Source: [Actinomadura] parvosata subsp. kistnae (GTDB lineage: Bacteria > Actinomycetota > Actinomycetes > Streptosporangiales > Streptosporangiaceae). From it: a stretch of DNA of 64,000 nucleotides. This document shows, one piece after another, positions 42,652 to 51,496 of the stretch. Location: contig NZ_OOHJ01000018.1 in the NCBI RefSeq assembly GCF_900323885.1, forward strand, positions 3,769,001 to 3,833,000. The letters run 5' to 3'. Below the pieces are notes generated by a model that saw nothing but the letters and a program-made list of their open reading frames with translations, was not told the origin of the DNA and made no database searches. A program made the position numbers and the translations under genes. Position 1 is the stretch's first letter, and each line of letters starts with the position of its first letter.

Positions 42652-44121
42652 TCAGACGTCCCAGGTGTGGACGGGTTCGTTGGTGTGCATGCGCTCGATG
42701 TACTCCAGTGTCATGCCCCGGAGCGCCTCGTGCCGATCACCGGAGCCCGCCTGCGCCCGTACCCGCTCCACCTGCCAGCTCGCGCCCGTGCGGCCGGTCA
42801 GGCAGCGGCCCTCGATGACCGACAGCAGCCGGTCCGCGACGTGCCCGTGCACGCCCCACTTGGCCAGCCCGTCGCGCGCCATGGGCAGCAGCCGCCGCAG
42901 GATCAGCTCGGCCGCCGGCACCTCGCCCAGCCCCGGCCAGTACAGGCGGGCGTCCAGCCCGTGCCGCGCCGCCGCCGCCAGGTTGTCCTCGGCCGCCTTG
43001 AACGACATCTGGCTCCAGATCGGCCTCTCGTCGTACGGCAGCACGCGCATCAGCCCGTAGTAGAACGCGGCGTTGGCCGCGATGTCGGCGACCGAGGGGC
43101 CGGCGGGCAGCACCCGGTTCTCCACGCGCAGGTGCGGCACCCCGTCCACGACCGCGTAGACGGGCCGGTTCCAGCGGTAGATGGTGCCGTTGTGCAGGGT
43201 CAGCTCGTGCAGATGGGGGACGCGGCCGCGTTCGAGCTCGGCGCGCGGATCCTCGTCGTCGCAGAGGGGCAGCAGGGCCGGGTAGTAGCTGACGTTCTCC
43301 TCGAACAGGTCGAAAACGCTCGTGATCCACCGCTCCCCGAACCACACCCGAGGCCGCACGCCCTGCGTCTTCAACTCCGCCGGCCGCGTGTCCGTGGCCT
43401 GCTCGAACAGCGCGATCCTGGTCTCCCTGTGCAGCTCCTTGCCGAACAGGTACGGCGAATTGGCCGCCACCGCCACCTGGGCGCCCGCGATGGCCTGGGC
43501 CGCGTTCCAATGTGCGGCGAACGTCTCGGGGCTGACCTGCAGATGTAGCTGTACGCTCGTGCACGCCGCCTCGGGGGCGACGCTGTCGGCATGCGTGTCG
43601 AGGCGTTCGACACCCTCGATGGCCAGGTGCAGGTCCTCGCCCCTGGCCGCGAAAATCTGCTCGTTCAGCAGCCGGTAGCGGGGGTTCGCGGAGAGCGTAC
43701 CCTCGGTGATGTCCCGCTCGCGCAGCGTCGGCAGGATGCCGATCAGCACCAGGTGACCGCCCTCCGAACGGGCGCGCTCGTCGGCGTGGTTCAGTCTGGC
43801 CCGCACGTCGTGCTCCAGACGCAGCGCGCCGTCGCCCGCCAGGTCCTGGGGCTCGATGTTGATCTCGATGTTGAACTGGCCCAGCTCCGTGGCCCAGTCC
43901 GGCTGCGCGATCGCGGCCAGCACCTGGGCGTTGCGCATGGCCGCCTCGCCGTCCGAGTCCACGATGTTGAGCTCGATCTCCAGCCCCGCGAGCGGCCGCT
44001 CGAACTCGAAGCGGGATTCGCGCAGCATCTGGGCGAAGACGTCGAGGCAGCGATGCACTTTTTCACGATATTTACGGCGGTCTTCTCTGCTGAACACGAC
44101 TACTGGCACGTCCCTGCCCAT
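42652..44121 (-). CDS. Glutamate-cysteine ligase (GCS2) family protein
   Basis: A 489-residue ATP-grasp-like ligase of the GCS2 family, with LAGLEIELNIVD near residue 42, ELGQFNIEINIEPQDL near 75 and FRVENRVLP-like PHLRVENRVLPAG near 345. It would join a gamma-carboxylate to an amine. Actinomycetes use mycothiol instead of glutathione, so its product may be a gamma-glutamyl compound other than glutathione. The ATG at 44121 lacks a strong ribosome site. A GTG at 44109 is possible. Confidence 0.83.
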   Translation of the reverse strand: MGRDVPVVVFSREDRRKYREKVHRCLDVFAQMLRESRFEFERPLAGLEIELNIVDSDGEAAMRNAQVLAAIAQPDWATELGQFNIEINIEPQDLAGDGALRLEHDVRARLNHADERARSEGGHLVLIGILPTLRERDITEGTLSANPRYRLLNEQIFAARGEDLHLAIEGVERLDTHADSVAPEAACTSVQLHLQVSPETFAAHWNAAQAIAGAQVAVAANSPYLFGKELHRETRIALFEQATDTRPAELKTQGVRPRVWFGERWITSVFDLFEENVSYYPALLPLCDDEDPRAELERGRVPHLHELTLHNGTIYRWNRPVYAVVDGVPHLRVENRVLPAGPSVADIAANAAFYYGLMRVLPYDERPIWSQMSFKAAEDNLAAAARHGLDARLYWPGLGEVPAAELILRRLLPMARDGLAKWGVHGHVADRLLSVIEGRCLTGRTGASWQVERVRAQAGSGDRHEALRGMTLEYIERMHTNEPVHTWDV

Positions 44122-44490
44122 AGCTCGAAATGTCGCACGCAAAGCCCAACTAAGCCATAGGGCGCGCGCTACGGGATCCCACCTGGTGCCTGTGAGGCAG
44201 GCGGCGCGGATGATCGGTCGGCGTGGGGTTCCGGTCGGTGCGCGGGTTGCGCGGGCGAGCCCGTTCGTGCGGCTGGAGGTGAGGTTGGCGTGCTGAGGTG
44301 GGCGGTGTGCGCGGATGGGTGGTGCGCACAGGCGGGCGGGCGCGCCAGGCGGGTGACGAGCGCAGGTCGGTGGGTGCACAGGCGGGGGCGGGGGCGCGTC
44401 CAGGTGGGCGAGGAGGAAGGGGCGGGGGTGGGCGCAGGCGACGGGCCGCATGGGGGAGTGGCGCGCGCAGGTGGGCGGGGCCAGGCGCGC

Positions 44491-44617
44491 AGGTGGGTGG
44501 CGCGCATGGACGGGTGGCGCGCAGGTGGGCGGCCTGGGCCGGTGGGTGGGGCCAGGCACGTAGGTGGGTGGCGCGCATGGACGGGTGGCGCGCAGGTGGG
44601 CGGCCTGGGCCGGTGGG
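44491..44617. repeat. 56-bp direct repeat, 71-bp period
   Basis: Copy one at 44491-44546 and copy two at 44562-44617 match essentially base for base, both starting AGGTGGGTGGCGCGCATGG and ending GGTGGG, 71 bp apart. Shorter relatives flank them. Confidence 0.9.
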
Positions 44618-44695
44618 CAGGGCCGGGCGCGCAGGCGGTTGGTGCACGTAGGCGGAGCGGTTCAGAGGCGGCCGTACGACGAGCGCGCGCCGAAG

Positions 44696-44704
44696 TTATC
44701 CACA
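44696..44704 (+). promoter_or_regulatory. Candidate DnaA box upstream of galE
   Basis: TTATCCACA matches the E. coli DnaA consensus perfectly and lies 42 bp before the galE start. A single 9-mer can occur by chance. It is noted because two more lie upstream of folD. Confidence 0.3.
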
Positions 44705-44745
44705 GGCCGTCAACACCCGTGGTCGCGGATGGCTAGGGTGCAGAG

Positions 44746-45741
44746 ATGCGCGTTTTGATTACTGGCGGAGCAGGTTATATCGGCAGCACGATCGCTTCGG
44801 CGTGCCTCGATGCCGGGATAGACCCCGTCATTCTGGACAACCTCGTGACGGGCCGGCGGGAGTTCGCCGAGGGGCGGCTGTTCTATGAGGGGGATATCAG
44901 CGATGGGCCGCTGATTGACAAGATATTTGCGGAAAATCCGGATATCGAGGCCGTCATTCACTGTGCGGCGCTCATCGTGGTCCCCGACTCCGTGGCCGAC
45001 CCCATCGGCTACTACCGCGCGAACGTCACCAAGAGCCTCGAGTTCGTCGATCACCTGATCCGCAACGGCCGTACCCGGATGATCTTCAGCTCCTCGGCGT
45101 CGATCTACCAGGCCGGCCCCGACCACACGGTGACCGAGGAGTCCCCGCTCGATCCCCAGAGCCCGTACGCGCGGACGAAGGCGGTCTGCGAGGGCATGTT
45201 CGCCGACATCTCCGCGAGCCGGCCGATCCGGATCCTGTCCCTGCGCTACTTCAACCCGATCGGCGCCGACCCCCAGATGCGCACGGGCCTGCAGCTCCGC
45301 CGCCCCAGCCACGCCCTGGGCAAGATGATCGAGGCGTACGAGGAGCGCGTCCCGTTCCGGATCACCGGCACCGACTGGCCCACGAGCGACGGCACCGGCA
45401 TCCGTGACTACATCCACGTCTGGGACCTGGCGACCGCCCATGTGGCGGCGCTGCGGCGCTTCGACGAGCTGGACACCGACGTGATCAACCTCGGCACGGG
45501 CGCGGGCACGACGGTCCGCGAGCTGGTCGACGCGTTCAACCGCGTCGTGGACCGCCCCATCGAGGTCGTCGAGGCCCCGGCCCGCCCTGGCGACGTGGCG
45601 GGCGCCTACACCCGCAGCGACCTGGCCCACCGCCTGCTGGGCTGGCAGGCCCGCTACTCGGTCGAGGAGGGGATCCGGCACTCCCTGGAGTGGGCGGCCC
45701 TCCGCGACTCGAGACTGGAGCCGGCGGACGGTGCTGCCTGA
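44746..45741 (+). CDS. galE: UDP-glucose 4-epimerase
   Basis: An extended SDR epimerase of 331 residues interconverting UDP-glucose and UDP-galactose (or the N-acetyl forms). The NAD-binding GGAGYIGSTIA is at the N-terminus, the catalytic Ser is in SSSASIY, and the Tyr/Lys are in SPYARTK near residue 147. FNPIGADP and GTGIRDYIHVWDLATAH are typical of GalE. The first 150 bases are less GC-rich than the remainder. It could supply sugars to the wall polymer, although it lies 25 kb away. Its stop codon is inside the first unit of a 26-bp tandem array. Confidence 0.9.
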   Translation: MRVLITGGAGYIGSTIASACLDAGIDPVILDNLVTGRREFAEGRLFYEGDISDGPLIDKIFAENPDIEAVIHCAALIVVPDSVADPIGYYRANVTKSLEFVDHLIRNGRTRMIFSSSASIYQAGPDHTVTEESPLDPQSPYARTKAVCEGMFADISASRPIRILSLRYFNPIGADPQMRTGLQLRRPSHALGKMIEAYEERVPFRITGTDWPTSDGTGIRDYIHVWDLATAHVAALRRFDELDTDVINLGTGAGTTVRELVDAFNRVVDRPIEVVEAPARPGDVAGAYTRSDLAHRLLGWQARYSVEEGIRHSLEWAALRDSRLEPADGAA

Positions 45742-45867
45742 CACAACCCGGCCGGCGCGCCTCCTGACACGACCCGGGTTGGCGCGCCGCCTGACACAGC
45801 TCGGTTGGCGCGCCTCCTGACACGGCTCGGCTGGCGCGTCTCCTGACGTGACCTGACGGTGCCGTCT
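45737..45867. repeat. 26-bp tandem repeat spanning the galE stop codon
   Basis: Units starting CCTGACAC begin at 45737, 45763, 45790, 45816 and 45842, 26-27 bp apart. The first unit contains the last galE codon and TGA. The following units contain CCCGG and GGCGCGCC-like halves with point differences. Confidence 0.88.
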
Positions 45868-46037
45868 GATGTGGTGCGCCCGTCGGCGTCCCTGACGCGG
45901 CATGGCGTGGCGGGGCCTCCTGGCGCGGCACGACCCACGGTGGTCCGTGACGCCGGGGTGGATGGCGGGGCGTCTCGAAGCAGGTGACGCCCCAGCCAAG
46001 GACATCGTCGTGCGAAGGGCCTGAGGCAGGCTGGAGG

Positions 46038-46150
46038 AGCTGAGGCACGCCAGGGGACTTGGAGCACGCCGAGGACCTGGAGCACGCCAGAGGACCTGGA
46101 GCACGCTGGAGGGCCTGGAGCACGCTGGAGGGCCTGGAGCACGCCGGAGC
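46038..46150. repeat. 19-bp tandem repeat
   Basis: Units with GGAGCACGC begin at 46061, 46079, 46098, 46117 and 46136 (18-19 bp apart), with a degenerate earlier copy near 46040. They lie just past the 3' end of the minus-strand secreted-protein gene. Together with the 26-bp array this fills the 443-bp gap 45742-46184, where I see no gene. Confidence 0.85.
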
Positions 46151-46184
46151 CGGAGGACCGCCGGGGTGCGACGTCGTCGGGGCT

Positions 46185-46952
46185 CTATCGGCGGCCGGCG
46201 GCCACCGCGTTGTCGGCGAGATCCAGGATCTCCTCAAGGGTCTCGTCGAACGTGGAGTCCGCGATGTCGTCCATGTCGATCACTTCGTGGTCGGGCGGAT
46301 CCGTGATCGTGACCTTGTGTCCCCAGGCGCTGTACCTGGTGTCGTCGTACACGCTCACGGTCGTCCTGTCGGCTATCTCCTGGGTGCGGAGGTGCGTGGG
46401 CAGGCCGCTGGAGTCCGTGCTGAGCCGGAAGTCGTAGCCCGCGGGCGCGCGGTCGCCGCCCAGCTCGCGGGCCTGCTTCGCGGTCACGCTGCCCCTGTAG
46501 GCGCCGTTCCGTACGGACGTGGTGTGCGAGAGCAGGCCCTTGAGCTGGGGGAGCCGCAGGATGTCGACGGGCTGCAGTGTGAGGGGGGTCTTGAACGCGT
46601 CGTCGTCCACGCGCATCCACGTCTTGCCTTCGGGCAGGTTGTCGCCCTTGAGGTAAAGGCGCCGCCCCACCGTGCGGAAGTGCAGGGTTGTCTTGTCCTT
46701 GGTCAGGCGCTCCCGGAAGGTGCCCTCGGAGGCGACGACGCCGGACGGGCCGAACGCGTACGTGCCGCTTATCTGAACGAACTTCTCTTTGTCGCCCTTG
46801 CTCTCCGTGATGAGCGTTTCGGAGAACTTCACCCCGTGCCCGGCCACGAACTGCTGTCGCACCGCCCGTACCGGATCGGGGGTGGCCGCCTGGGCGGGGG
46901 CGGCGCTGAGGAGGGTCGCGGCGGCCGCCGCCACCGCCAGTGCCTTCTTCAT
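46185..46952 (-). CDS. Secreted protein, LppX/LolA-like paralogue 1
   Basis: A 255-residue exported protein. The signal peptide ends AQAATPDP with no lipobox Cys, so it is probably released. The mature part has GHGVKFSETLI, NLPEGKTWMRV and YSAWGHKVTI. The same motif order is seen in the two genes upstream. This beta-rich layout resembles LppX/LprG/LolA-like lipid-binding proteins, but the function is inferred. GAGG upstream of the ATG serves as ribosome site. It has its own upstream hairpin, so it is probably not just an operon tail. Confidence 0.72.
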   Translation of the reverse strand: MKKALAVAAAAATLLSAAPAQAATPDPVRAVRQQFVAGHGVKFSETLITESKGDKEKFVQISGTYAFGPSGVVASEGTFRERLTKDKTTLHFRTVGRRLYLKGDNLPEGKTWMRVDDDAFKTPLTLQPVDILRLPQLKGLLSHTTSVRNGAYRGSVTAKQARELGGDRAPAGYDFRLSTDSSGLPTHLRTQEIADRTTVSVYDDTRYSAWGHKVTITDPPDHEVIDMDDIADSTFDETLEEILDLADNAVAAGRR

Positions 46953-46974
46953 GGATATGTCCTCGACGAAGAAG

Positions 46975-47010
46975 GAGTCCCCTCCCGCCTCGGGAGGCGG
47001 AAGGGGACTC
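46975..47010 (-). terminator. Hairpin terminator between paralogues 2 and 1
   Basis: GAGTCCCC and CCGCCT pair with AGGCGG and GGGGACTC around a CGGG loop with a single mismatch. Minus-strand transcription past it enters CTCCTTCTTC, mildly T-rich. It probably ends the 47021-47902 transcript. Confidence 0.8.
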
Positions 47011-47020
47011 GGTGGTCAGG

Positions 47021-47902
47021 TCAGCCCGCGATGCTGCCGAGCGGCAGGTCCAGGGCTTCGGAGATGTCGTCCTCGCCGTCCTTGAACGTGGAGGTGACCT
47101 CGTCGGCGGGCGGCGCCTTGATCGACACGGCGGAGCCCCAGCCGGTGTAGCTGGTGTCGACGCTCACGCTGCCCTTGCCGCCGGCACCGAGCACGGCCAT
47201 CGGGAACGTGGTGACGAGCCGCGTGGGCAGGCCGGCGCCGTTGACGGTGATGCGCCAGCTGATGGCGCTCTTCATCGCCTTGGCGGACGGCTTGGCGGTC
47301 CAGGTGGCGCGCAGCCAGGGGGACGCCTTCCACAGGTCGCGGACGAGCGTCTTGCCCGCGTAGCCGCTGCCGGTGGTCTTGGCGCCCTTGAGCAGCGTCT
47401 TGATCGTGGCGGGCTCGGCGAGGTTGAGCGGCTGGCTGAACGTGCCGAGCAGGCCGCCGGTGGGGCCGTTCGGCGCCTTGAACCAGGTCTTGCCCTCCGG
47501 CATCATCGTCGCCCAGATGTTGCCGGACATGTACGACGTGGTGCCGATGCGGATGGTGCGCTCCGGCTGGGCCATCGCCTTGAGGAGGGTGGTGAGGTCG
47601 GCGTTCTCGCCGCTCTCGTCGAGGCCCTCCAGGTCGCTGGCCTTGATGTTGAGCTTGCCGGTGATGTCGGAGGCCGCGATGCCCGACTTGCTGAACTGGA
47701 GCGTGCCGGTGCGGCGGGCGAACACCTCGCGGGTGTCGCCGTCGCTGATGGTGGTGCGCTCGGTGAACTTCACGCCCTTGCCGGGGACGAGCTGCTTCTT
47801 GACGGCGACCACGGGGTCCTTGGGCGCTGCGGCCAGCGCGGGCGTGGCGGTCACCAGTGCGGCGGTCGTGGCTAACGCCACGCCCGTCAGGATTCGCTTC
47901 AT
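47021..47902 (-). CDS. Secreted protein, LppX/LolA-like paralogue 2
   Basis: A 293-residue exported protein. The signal peptide MKRILTGVALATT...ALAAAP has no lipobox Cys. Shared blocks with its neighbours are PGKGVKFTERT, MMPEGKTWFKA and YTGWGSAVSIKAPP. An insertion around residues 165-210 (TTGSGYAGKTLV, then SPWLRATW) distinguishes it. The family is not one I can name with certainty. A lipid- or polymer-binding role outside the membrane is a guess from the beta-rich layout. Confidence 0.75.
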   Translation of the reverse strand: MKRILTGVALATTAALVTATPALAAAPKDPVVAVKKQLVPGKGVKFTERTTISDGDTREVFARRTGTLQFSKSGIAASDITGKLNIKASDLEGLDESGENADLTTLLKAMAQPERTIRIGTTSYMSGNIWATMMPEGKTWFKAPNGPTGGLLGTFSQPLNLAEPATIKTLLKGAKTTGSGYAGKTLVRDLWKASPWLRATWTAKPSAKAMKSAISWRITVNGAGLPTRLVTTFPMAVLGAGGKGSVSVDTSYTGWGSAVSIKAPPADEVTSTFKDGEDDISEALDLPLGSIAG

Positions 47903-47938
47903 GCGGATGTCCTTGATGTGTTGAGGGGGAAATGACGG

Positions 47939-47965
47939 CCGGGGCCGGGAGAGAGCCGGCCCCGG
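47939..47965 (-). terminator. Hairpin terminator between paralogues 3 and 2
   Basis: A perfect 10-bp inverted repeat CCGGGGCCGG / CCGGCCCCGG with a 7-base purine loop lies downstream of the minus-strand gene at 48026-48826. Confidence 0.78.
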
Positions 47966-48025
47966 TCGAACGGCTCGGCGGAGGTCGGGAGCTTCCGGAC
48001 GTCGATCGCTGGAGGACGCCGTGAG

Positions 48026-48826
48026 CTACTGGACCCTGCCGAGCGAGTTCAGCGAGCCGTTCGGGATCTCCTGGGGCACGTCCGTGTCCGTCCCGAGCTC
48101 GCTGTAGTCGACCACCGTGTCGGATGGCGGGGCCTTGACCGTGATCTTGGCGCCCCAACCCGTGTATCGGGTGTTCACGGTGGCGGAGGTCTTGCCGAGG
48201 ACGCCGAAGTCCATGACGTAGTCGCTGCGGATCCCGGTGATCAAGCCCTTGGAGTTCACGCCGAGGGCATAGTTGATCTTGATCTTGCCCATCCGCTTGT
48301 CTATCTTCTCGCCGTAGACCTTGCCGAGCTCGCTGAACGTGAGCACGCCCCGGTACGTGCCGCCCTTGAAGCTCTTCGCCTTGGCGACGAGCGTCTTGAG
48401 CAGCTTGGAATTGAAGACGTCGAGCGGTTGGTTGCTGGTGCGCATGGGCGGATCGTTCGGGTAACGCACCCACGTCTTGCCTTCGGGCAATCCTTCGCTG
48501 TAAATGCCACCCTGGGCATAGGCGTACTTGCCCACGGTGATCATCCGGGTCGGTGAGATCCCGGCCAGCCCGCCCTTTTCCTTGGTACGCAGGTCGGTGG
48601 CGACGACCCCCGACTTCCCGAACTCCAGGCTGCCCGTCGTCGTCGTGGCCTGCACGGTCTTCCCGTTCGTCGCCGCACGGGACGTCTCCGAGATGCGCAC
48701 TCCGTGACCGGCCACGTACTGCTTCTTCAGTGCCTTGACCGGATTCACGGGCGCGGCCTGCGCCGGCGTGGCGGCCATGAGCGCGGCGGACGACGCCAGC
48801 GTCAAGCCCGCGAGAATTCGCTTCAT
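48026..48826 (-). CDS. Secreted protein, LppX/LolA-like paralogue 3
   Basis: A 266-residue exported protein. The signal peptide MKRILAGLTLASS...AQAAP is nearly the same as paralogue 2. Conserved blocks are GHGVRISETS, GLPEGKTWVRY and YTGWGAKITVKAPP. AAGGA fits the ATG at 48826, so two upstream starts are rejected. First of the three tandem copies and divergent from sucC across 281 bp. The three copies most likely arose by local duplication and then diverged. Confidence 0.75.
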   Translation of the reverse strand: MKRILAGLTLASSAALMAATPAQAAPVNPVKALKKQYVAGHGVRISETSRAATNGKTVQATTTTGSLEFGKSGVVATDLRTKEKGGLAGISPTRMITVGKYAYAQGGIYSEGLPEGKTWVRYPNDPPMRTSNQPLDVFNSKLLKTLVAKAKSFKGGTYRGVLTFSELGKVYGEKIDKRMGKIKINYALGVNSKGLITGIRSDYVMDFGVLGKTSATVNTRYTGWGAKITVKAPPSDTVVDYSELGTDTDVPQEIPNGSLNSLGRVQ

Positions 48827-49107
48827 TCGGGTTTCCTTCAGCATTACCAAGAGGAGCGGGGGGCAAGCCTGCCATTGGAAGATCACGACCCTATATCGAG
48901 CGCTGGGTCTTACGGCGACTAATTCATGCAATTTCTGTGCAGATGTCGTGCCTGAGGAAGTGAGATCACCGTCACATACCGGAAGAACCACGACCCGGTG
49001 ACCTGGGCAGGTCAAGCTTCGGGCTAGGCTTCACTGGCGGAAACGCCCGGCACGCACGGGTTGCCCGGGGCGTCGAACATCAGTCGGATAAGCAAGGACG
49101 GACCCTC

Positions 49108-50289
49108 GTGGACCTGTTCGAACATCAGGCGAAGGAGCTCTTCGCTGACTACGGCATCCCTGTGCCGCGCGGCATCGTCGCCCACACTGTGGAGGAGGTC
49201 CGGTCGGCCGCTGAGGAGCTGACCGGCCGCGTTGTCGTCAAGGCCCAGGTCAAGACCGGTGGCCGGGGCAAGGCCGGCGGCGTGAAGGTGGCCGACGACG
49301 CCGCCGACGCCGTGGCCAAGGCCGAGGCCATCCTCGGCATGGACATCAAGGGCCACACGGTCCACAAGGTCCTCGTCGAAGAGGCCAGCGCGATCGCGGA
49401 GGAGTACTACTTCTCCTTCCTGCTCGACCGCGCCAACCGCACGTTCCTCGCCATCTGCTCCGCCTCCGGCGGCATGGACATCGAAGAGGTCGCCCACACC
49501 TCGCCGGAGAAGGTCGCCAAGGTGCCGGTCTCCGCGCTGACGGGCATCGACCGCGCCAAGGCCCGCGAGATCGCGGTGGCCGGCGGCCTGCCGGAGAAGG
49601 CGCTCGACGGCGCCGCCGAGCTCATCGAGAAGCTGTGGTGCTGCTTCGTCGACGAGGACGCCACGCTCGTCGAGGTCAACCCGATGATCCTGTCCGCCGA
49701 CGGCCAGGTGAAGGCCCTCGACGGCAAGGTCACGCTCGACGACAACGCCGGCTTCCGCCAGACCGACCACGAGGCGCTGGCCGACAAGGCGGCCGAAGAC
49801 CCGCTCGAGGCCAAGGCCAAGGAGAAGGACCTCAACTACGTCAAGCTCGACGGCAACGTCGGCATCATCGGCAACGGCGCGGGCCTGGTCATGTCCACCC
49901 TCGACGTGGTCGCCTACGCCGGCGAGGCGTTCCCCGGCAAGCCGTCGCCCGCCAACTTCCTCGACATCGGCGGCGGCGCCTCGGCCGAGGTCATGGCCGC
50001 GGGCCTGGAGATCATCCTCTCCGACCCGAGCGTCAAGTCGATCTTCGTGAACGTCTTCGGCGGCATCACCGCCTGCGACGCCGTCGCCAACGGCATCGTC
50101 TCGGCGTTCAAGCTGCTGGAGAGCCGCGGCGAGGCCGTGACCCACCCGCTGGTGGTCCGCCTCGACGGCAACAACGCCCAGCTCGGGCGGCAGATCCTGG
50201 CCGACGCCGCGCTCCCGCGCGTCGAGCTGGTAGACACGATGGACGAAGCGGCCAAGCGTGCCGCCGAGCTCGCTGCGGTAGGTGCGTGA
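49108..50289 (+). CDS. sucC: ADP-forming succinyl-CoA synthetase subunit beta
   Basis: A TCA-cycle subunit of 393 residues that makes ATP or GTP from succinyl-CoA. The ATP-grasp part has MDLFEHQAKELFADYGIP, KAQVKTGGRGKAGGVK and EVNPMILSADG, and the CoA-ligase part has NFLDIGGGASAEVM and FVNVFGGITACD. The start is a GTG at 49108 with AAGGA upstream. sucD follows after three bases. Confidence 0.97.
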   Translation: MDLFEHQAKELFADYGIPVPRGIVAHTVEEVRSAAEELTGRVVVKAQVKTGGRGKAGGVKVADDAADAVAKAEAILGMDIKGHTVHKVLVEEASAIAEEYYFSFLLDRANRTFLAICSASGGMDIEEVAHTSPEKVAKVPVSALTGIDRAKAREIAVAGGLPEKALDGAAELIEKLWCCFVDEDATLVEVNPMILSADGQVKALDGKVTLDDNAGFRQTDHEALADKAAEDPLEAKAKEKDLNYVKLDGNVGIIGNGAGLVMSTLDVVAYAGEAFPGKPSPANFLDIGGGASAEVMAAGLEIILSDPSVKSIFVNVFGGITACDAVANGIVSAFKLLESRGEAVTHPLVVRLDGNNAQLGRQILADAALPRVELVDTMDEAAKRAAELAAVGA

Positions 50290-50292
50290 CCC

Positions 50293-51168
50293 ATGGCCAT
50301 CTGGTTGACTGAGAACAGCAAGATCATCGTTCAGGGCATGACCGGTGGTGAGGGCACCAAGCACACCCGCCGCATGCTCGCCTCCGGCGCCAAGGTCGTC
50401 GGCGGCGTGAACGCCCGCAAGGCCGGCACCACGCACGAGGGCCTGCCCGTGTTCGGCACGGTCAAGGAGGCCATGGAGGCCACCGGCGCCGACGTGTCCG
50501 TCGTGTTCGTGCCGCCGAAGTTCACCAAGGACGCGGTCAAGGAGGCCATCGACGCCGAGATCCCGCTCTGCGTCGTGATCACCGAGGGCGTGCCCGTCCA
50601 CGACTCCACCGAGTTCTGGGCGTACGCGGTCGAGAAGGGCAACAAGACCCGCATCATCGGCCCCAACTGCCCCGGCATCGCCTCGCCCGGCGCCTCCAAC
50701 GCCGGCATCATCCCCGCCGACATCACCACCGCCGGCCGCATCGGCCTGGTCTCCAAGTCCGGCACGCTCACCTACCAGCTCATGTACGAGCTGCGCGACT
50801 TCGGCTTCTCCACGGCCGTGGGCATCGGCGGCGACCCGGTCATCGGCACCACGCACATCGACGCGCTCCAGGCGTTCCAGGAGGACCCGGACACCGACGC
50901 GATCGTGATGATCGGCGAGATCGGCGGCGACGCCGAGGAGCGGGCCGCGGCCTACATCGAGCAGCACGTCAGCAAGCCGGTCGTCGCCTACGTGGCGGGC
51001 TTCACCGCCCCCGAGGGCAAGACGATGGGCCACGCGGGCGCGATCGTGTCCGGCTCGGCCGGCACCGCCCAGGCCAAGAAGGAGGCCCTGGAGAAGGTCG
51101 GCGTCCGCGTCGGCAAGACCCCCTCCGAAACGGCCCGCCTCATGCGCGAAATCATGCAGGCCCGCTGA
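50293..51168 (+). CDS. sucD: Succinyl-CoA synthetase subunit alpha
   Basis: The 291-residue CoA-binding subunit. GMTGGEGTKHTRRML and GGVNARKAGTTHEG are in the CoA-binding domain, and GPNCPGIASPG and the phosphorylated His in GHAGAIVSG near residue 236 are typical. It begins three bases after sucC in the same operon. Strong hairpins follow the stop codon. Confidence 0.97.
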   Translation: MAIWLTENSKIIVQGMTGGEGTKHTRRMLASGAKVVGGVNARKAGTTHEGLPVFGTVKEAMEATGADVSVVFVPPKFTKDAVKEAIDAEIPLCVVITEGVPVHDSTEFWAYAVEKGNKTRIIGPNCPGIASPGASNAGIIPADITTAGRIGLVSKSGTLTYQLMYELRDFGFSTAVGIGGDPVIGTTHIDALQAFQEDPDTDAIVMIGEIGGDAEERAAAYIEQHVSKPVVAYVAGFTAPEGKTMGHAGAIVSGSAGTAQAKKEALEKVGVRVGKTPSETARLMREIMQAR

Positions 51169-51183
51169 CCCGCTCTTGGTGAG

Positions 51184-51293
51184 GGCCCGTCGGGCCTTCA
51201 GGTGTAGACCCCGCTCGGCTCCTGACCGCGCGGGGTCGCTGACCTTCAGCTCTGGTGAAGACCCCGCTCGGCGTCCGGCCGCGTGGGGTCTTC
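51184..51293 (+). terminator. Repeated hairpin terminators after sucD
   Basis: Three inverted repeats follow sucD: GGCCCG/CGGGCC near 51185-51197, GACCCCGC/GCGGGGTC at 51207-51237, and GAAGACCCC/GGGGTCTTC at 51257-51293. The second and third start from the same AGACCCCGCTCGGC, 53 bp apart, so the terminator has been duplicated. Nothing else is seen in the 328-bp gap 51169-51496 apart from the upstream region of the next gene. Confidence 0.82.
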
Positions 51294-51496
51294 GCGTCTT
51301 TGGTGTCTTTACGGCTTCGCGGGCTTGCCCCACCCGCCGTCGTGGGCCGGCCTCTGTCCAGGGAGACGCTTTCTGACCCGGTCAGTGGCGCGCCGCCGTG
51401 ACGACGCATCGTGAAGCGGGCACGGTGGGATCAGAAAGGGGTCGATCCCGGCGCGTCAACCAAGCTTTGGTTGGGAAAGATTGAGAAAATCGCCGT

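Larger units (their letters stand above)
44122..44745. other. 624-bp non-coding gap, G-rich on the plus strand
   Basis: No believable gene is visible. From about 44290 to 44650 the plus strand is strongly G-rich with GGTGGGTGGCGCGC-like motifs. It contains a 56-bp direct repeat and, at 44696-44704, a TTATCCACA box just before galE. The open frames across it are low-complexity His/Ala/Pro/Arg sequences expected from repeats. Confidence 0.7.

Noticed and set aside
44150..44650. Small His/Pro/Ala-rich protein genes in the repeat block before galE
   Set aside because: The frames only translate tandem GGTGGGTGGCGC-like DNA, overlap each other on both strands and have no domain or ribosome-site support.
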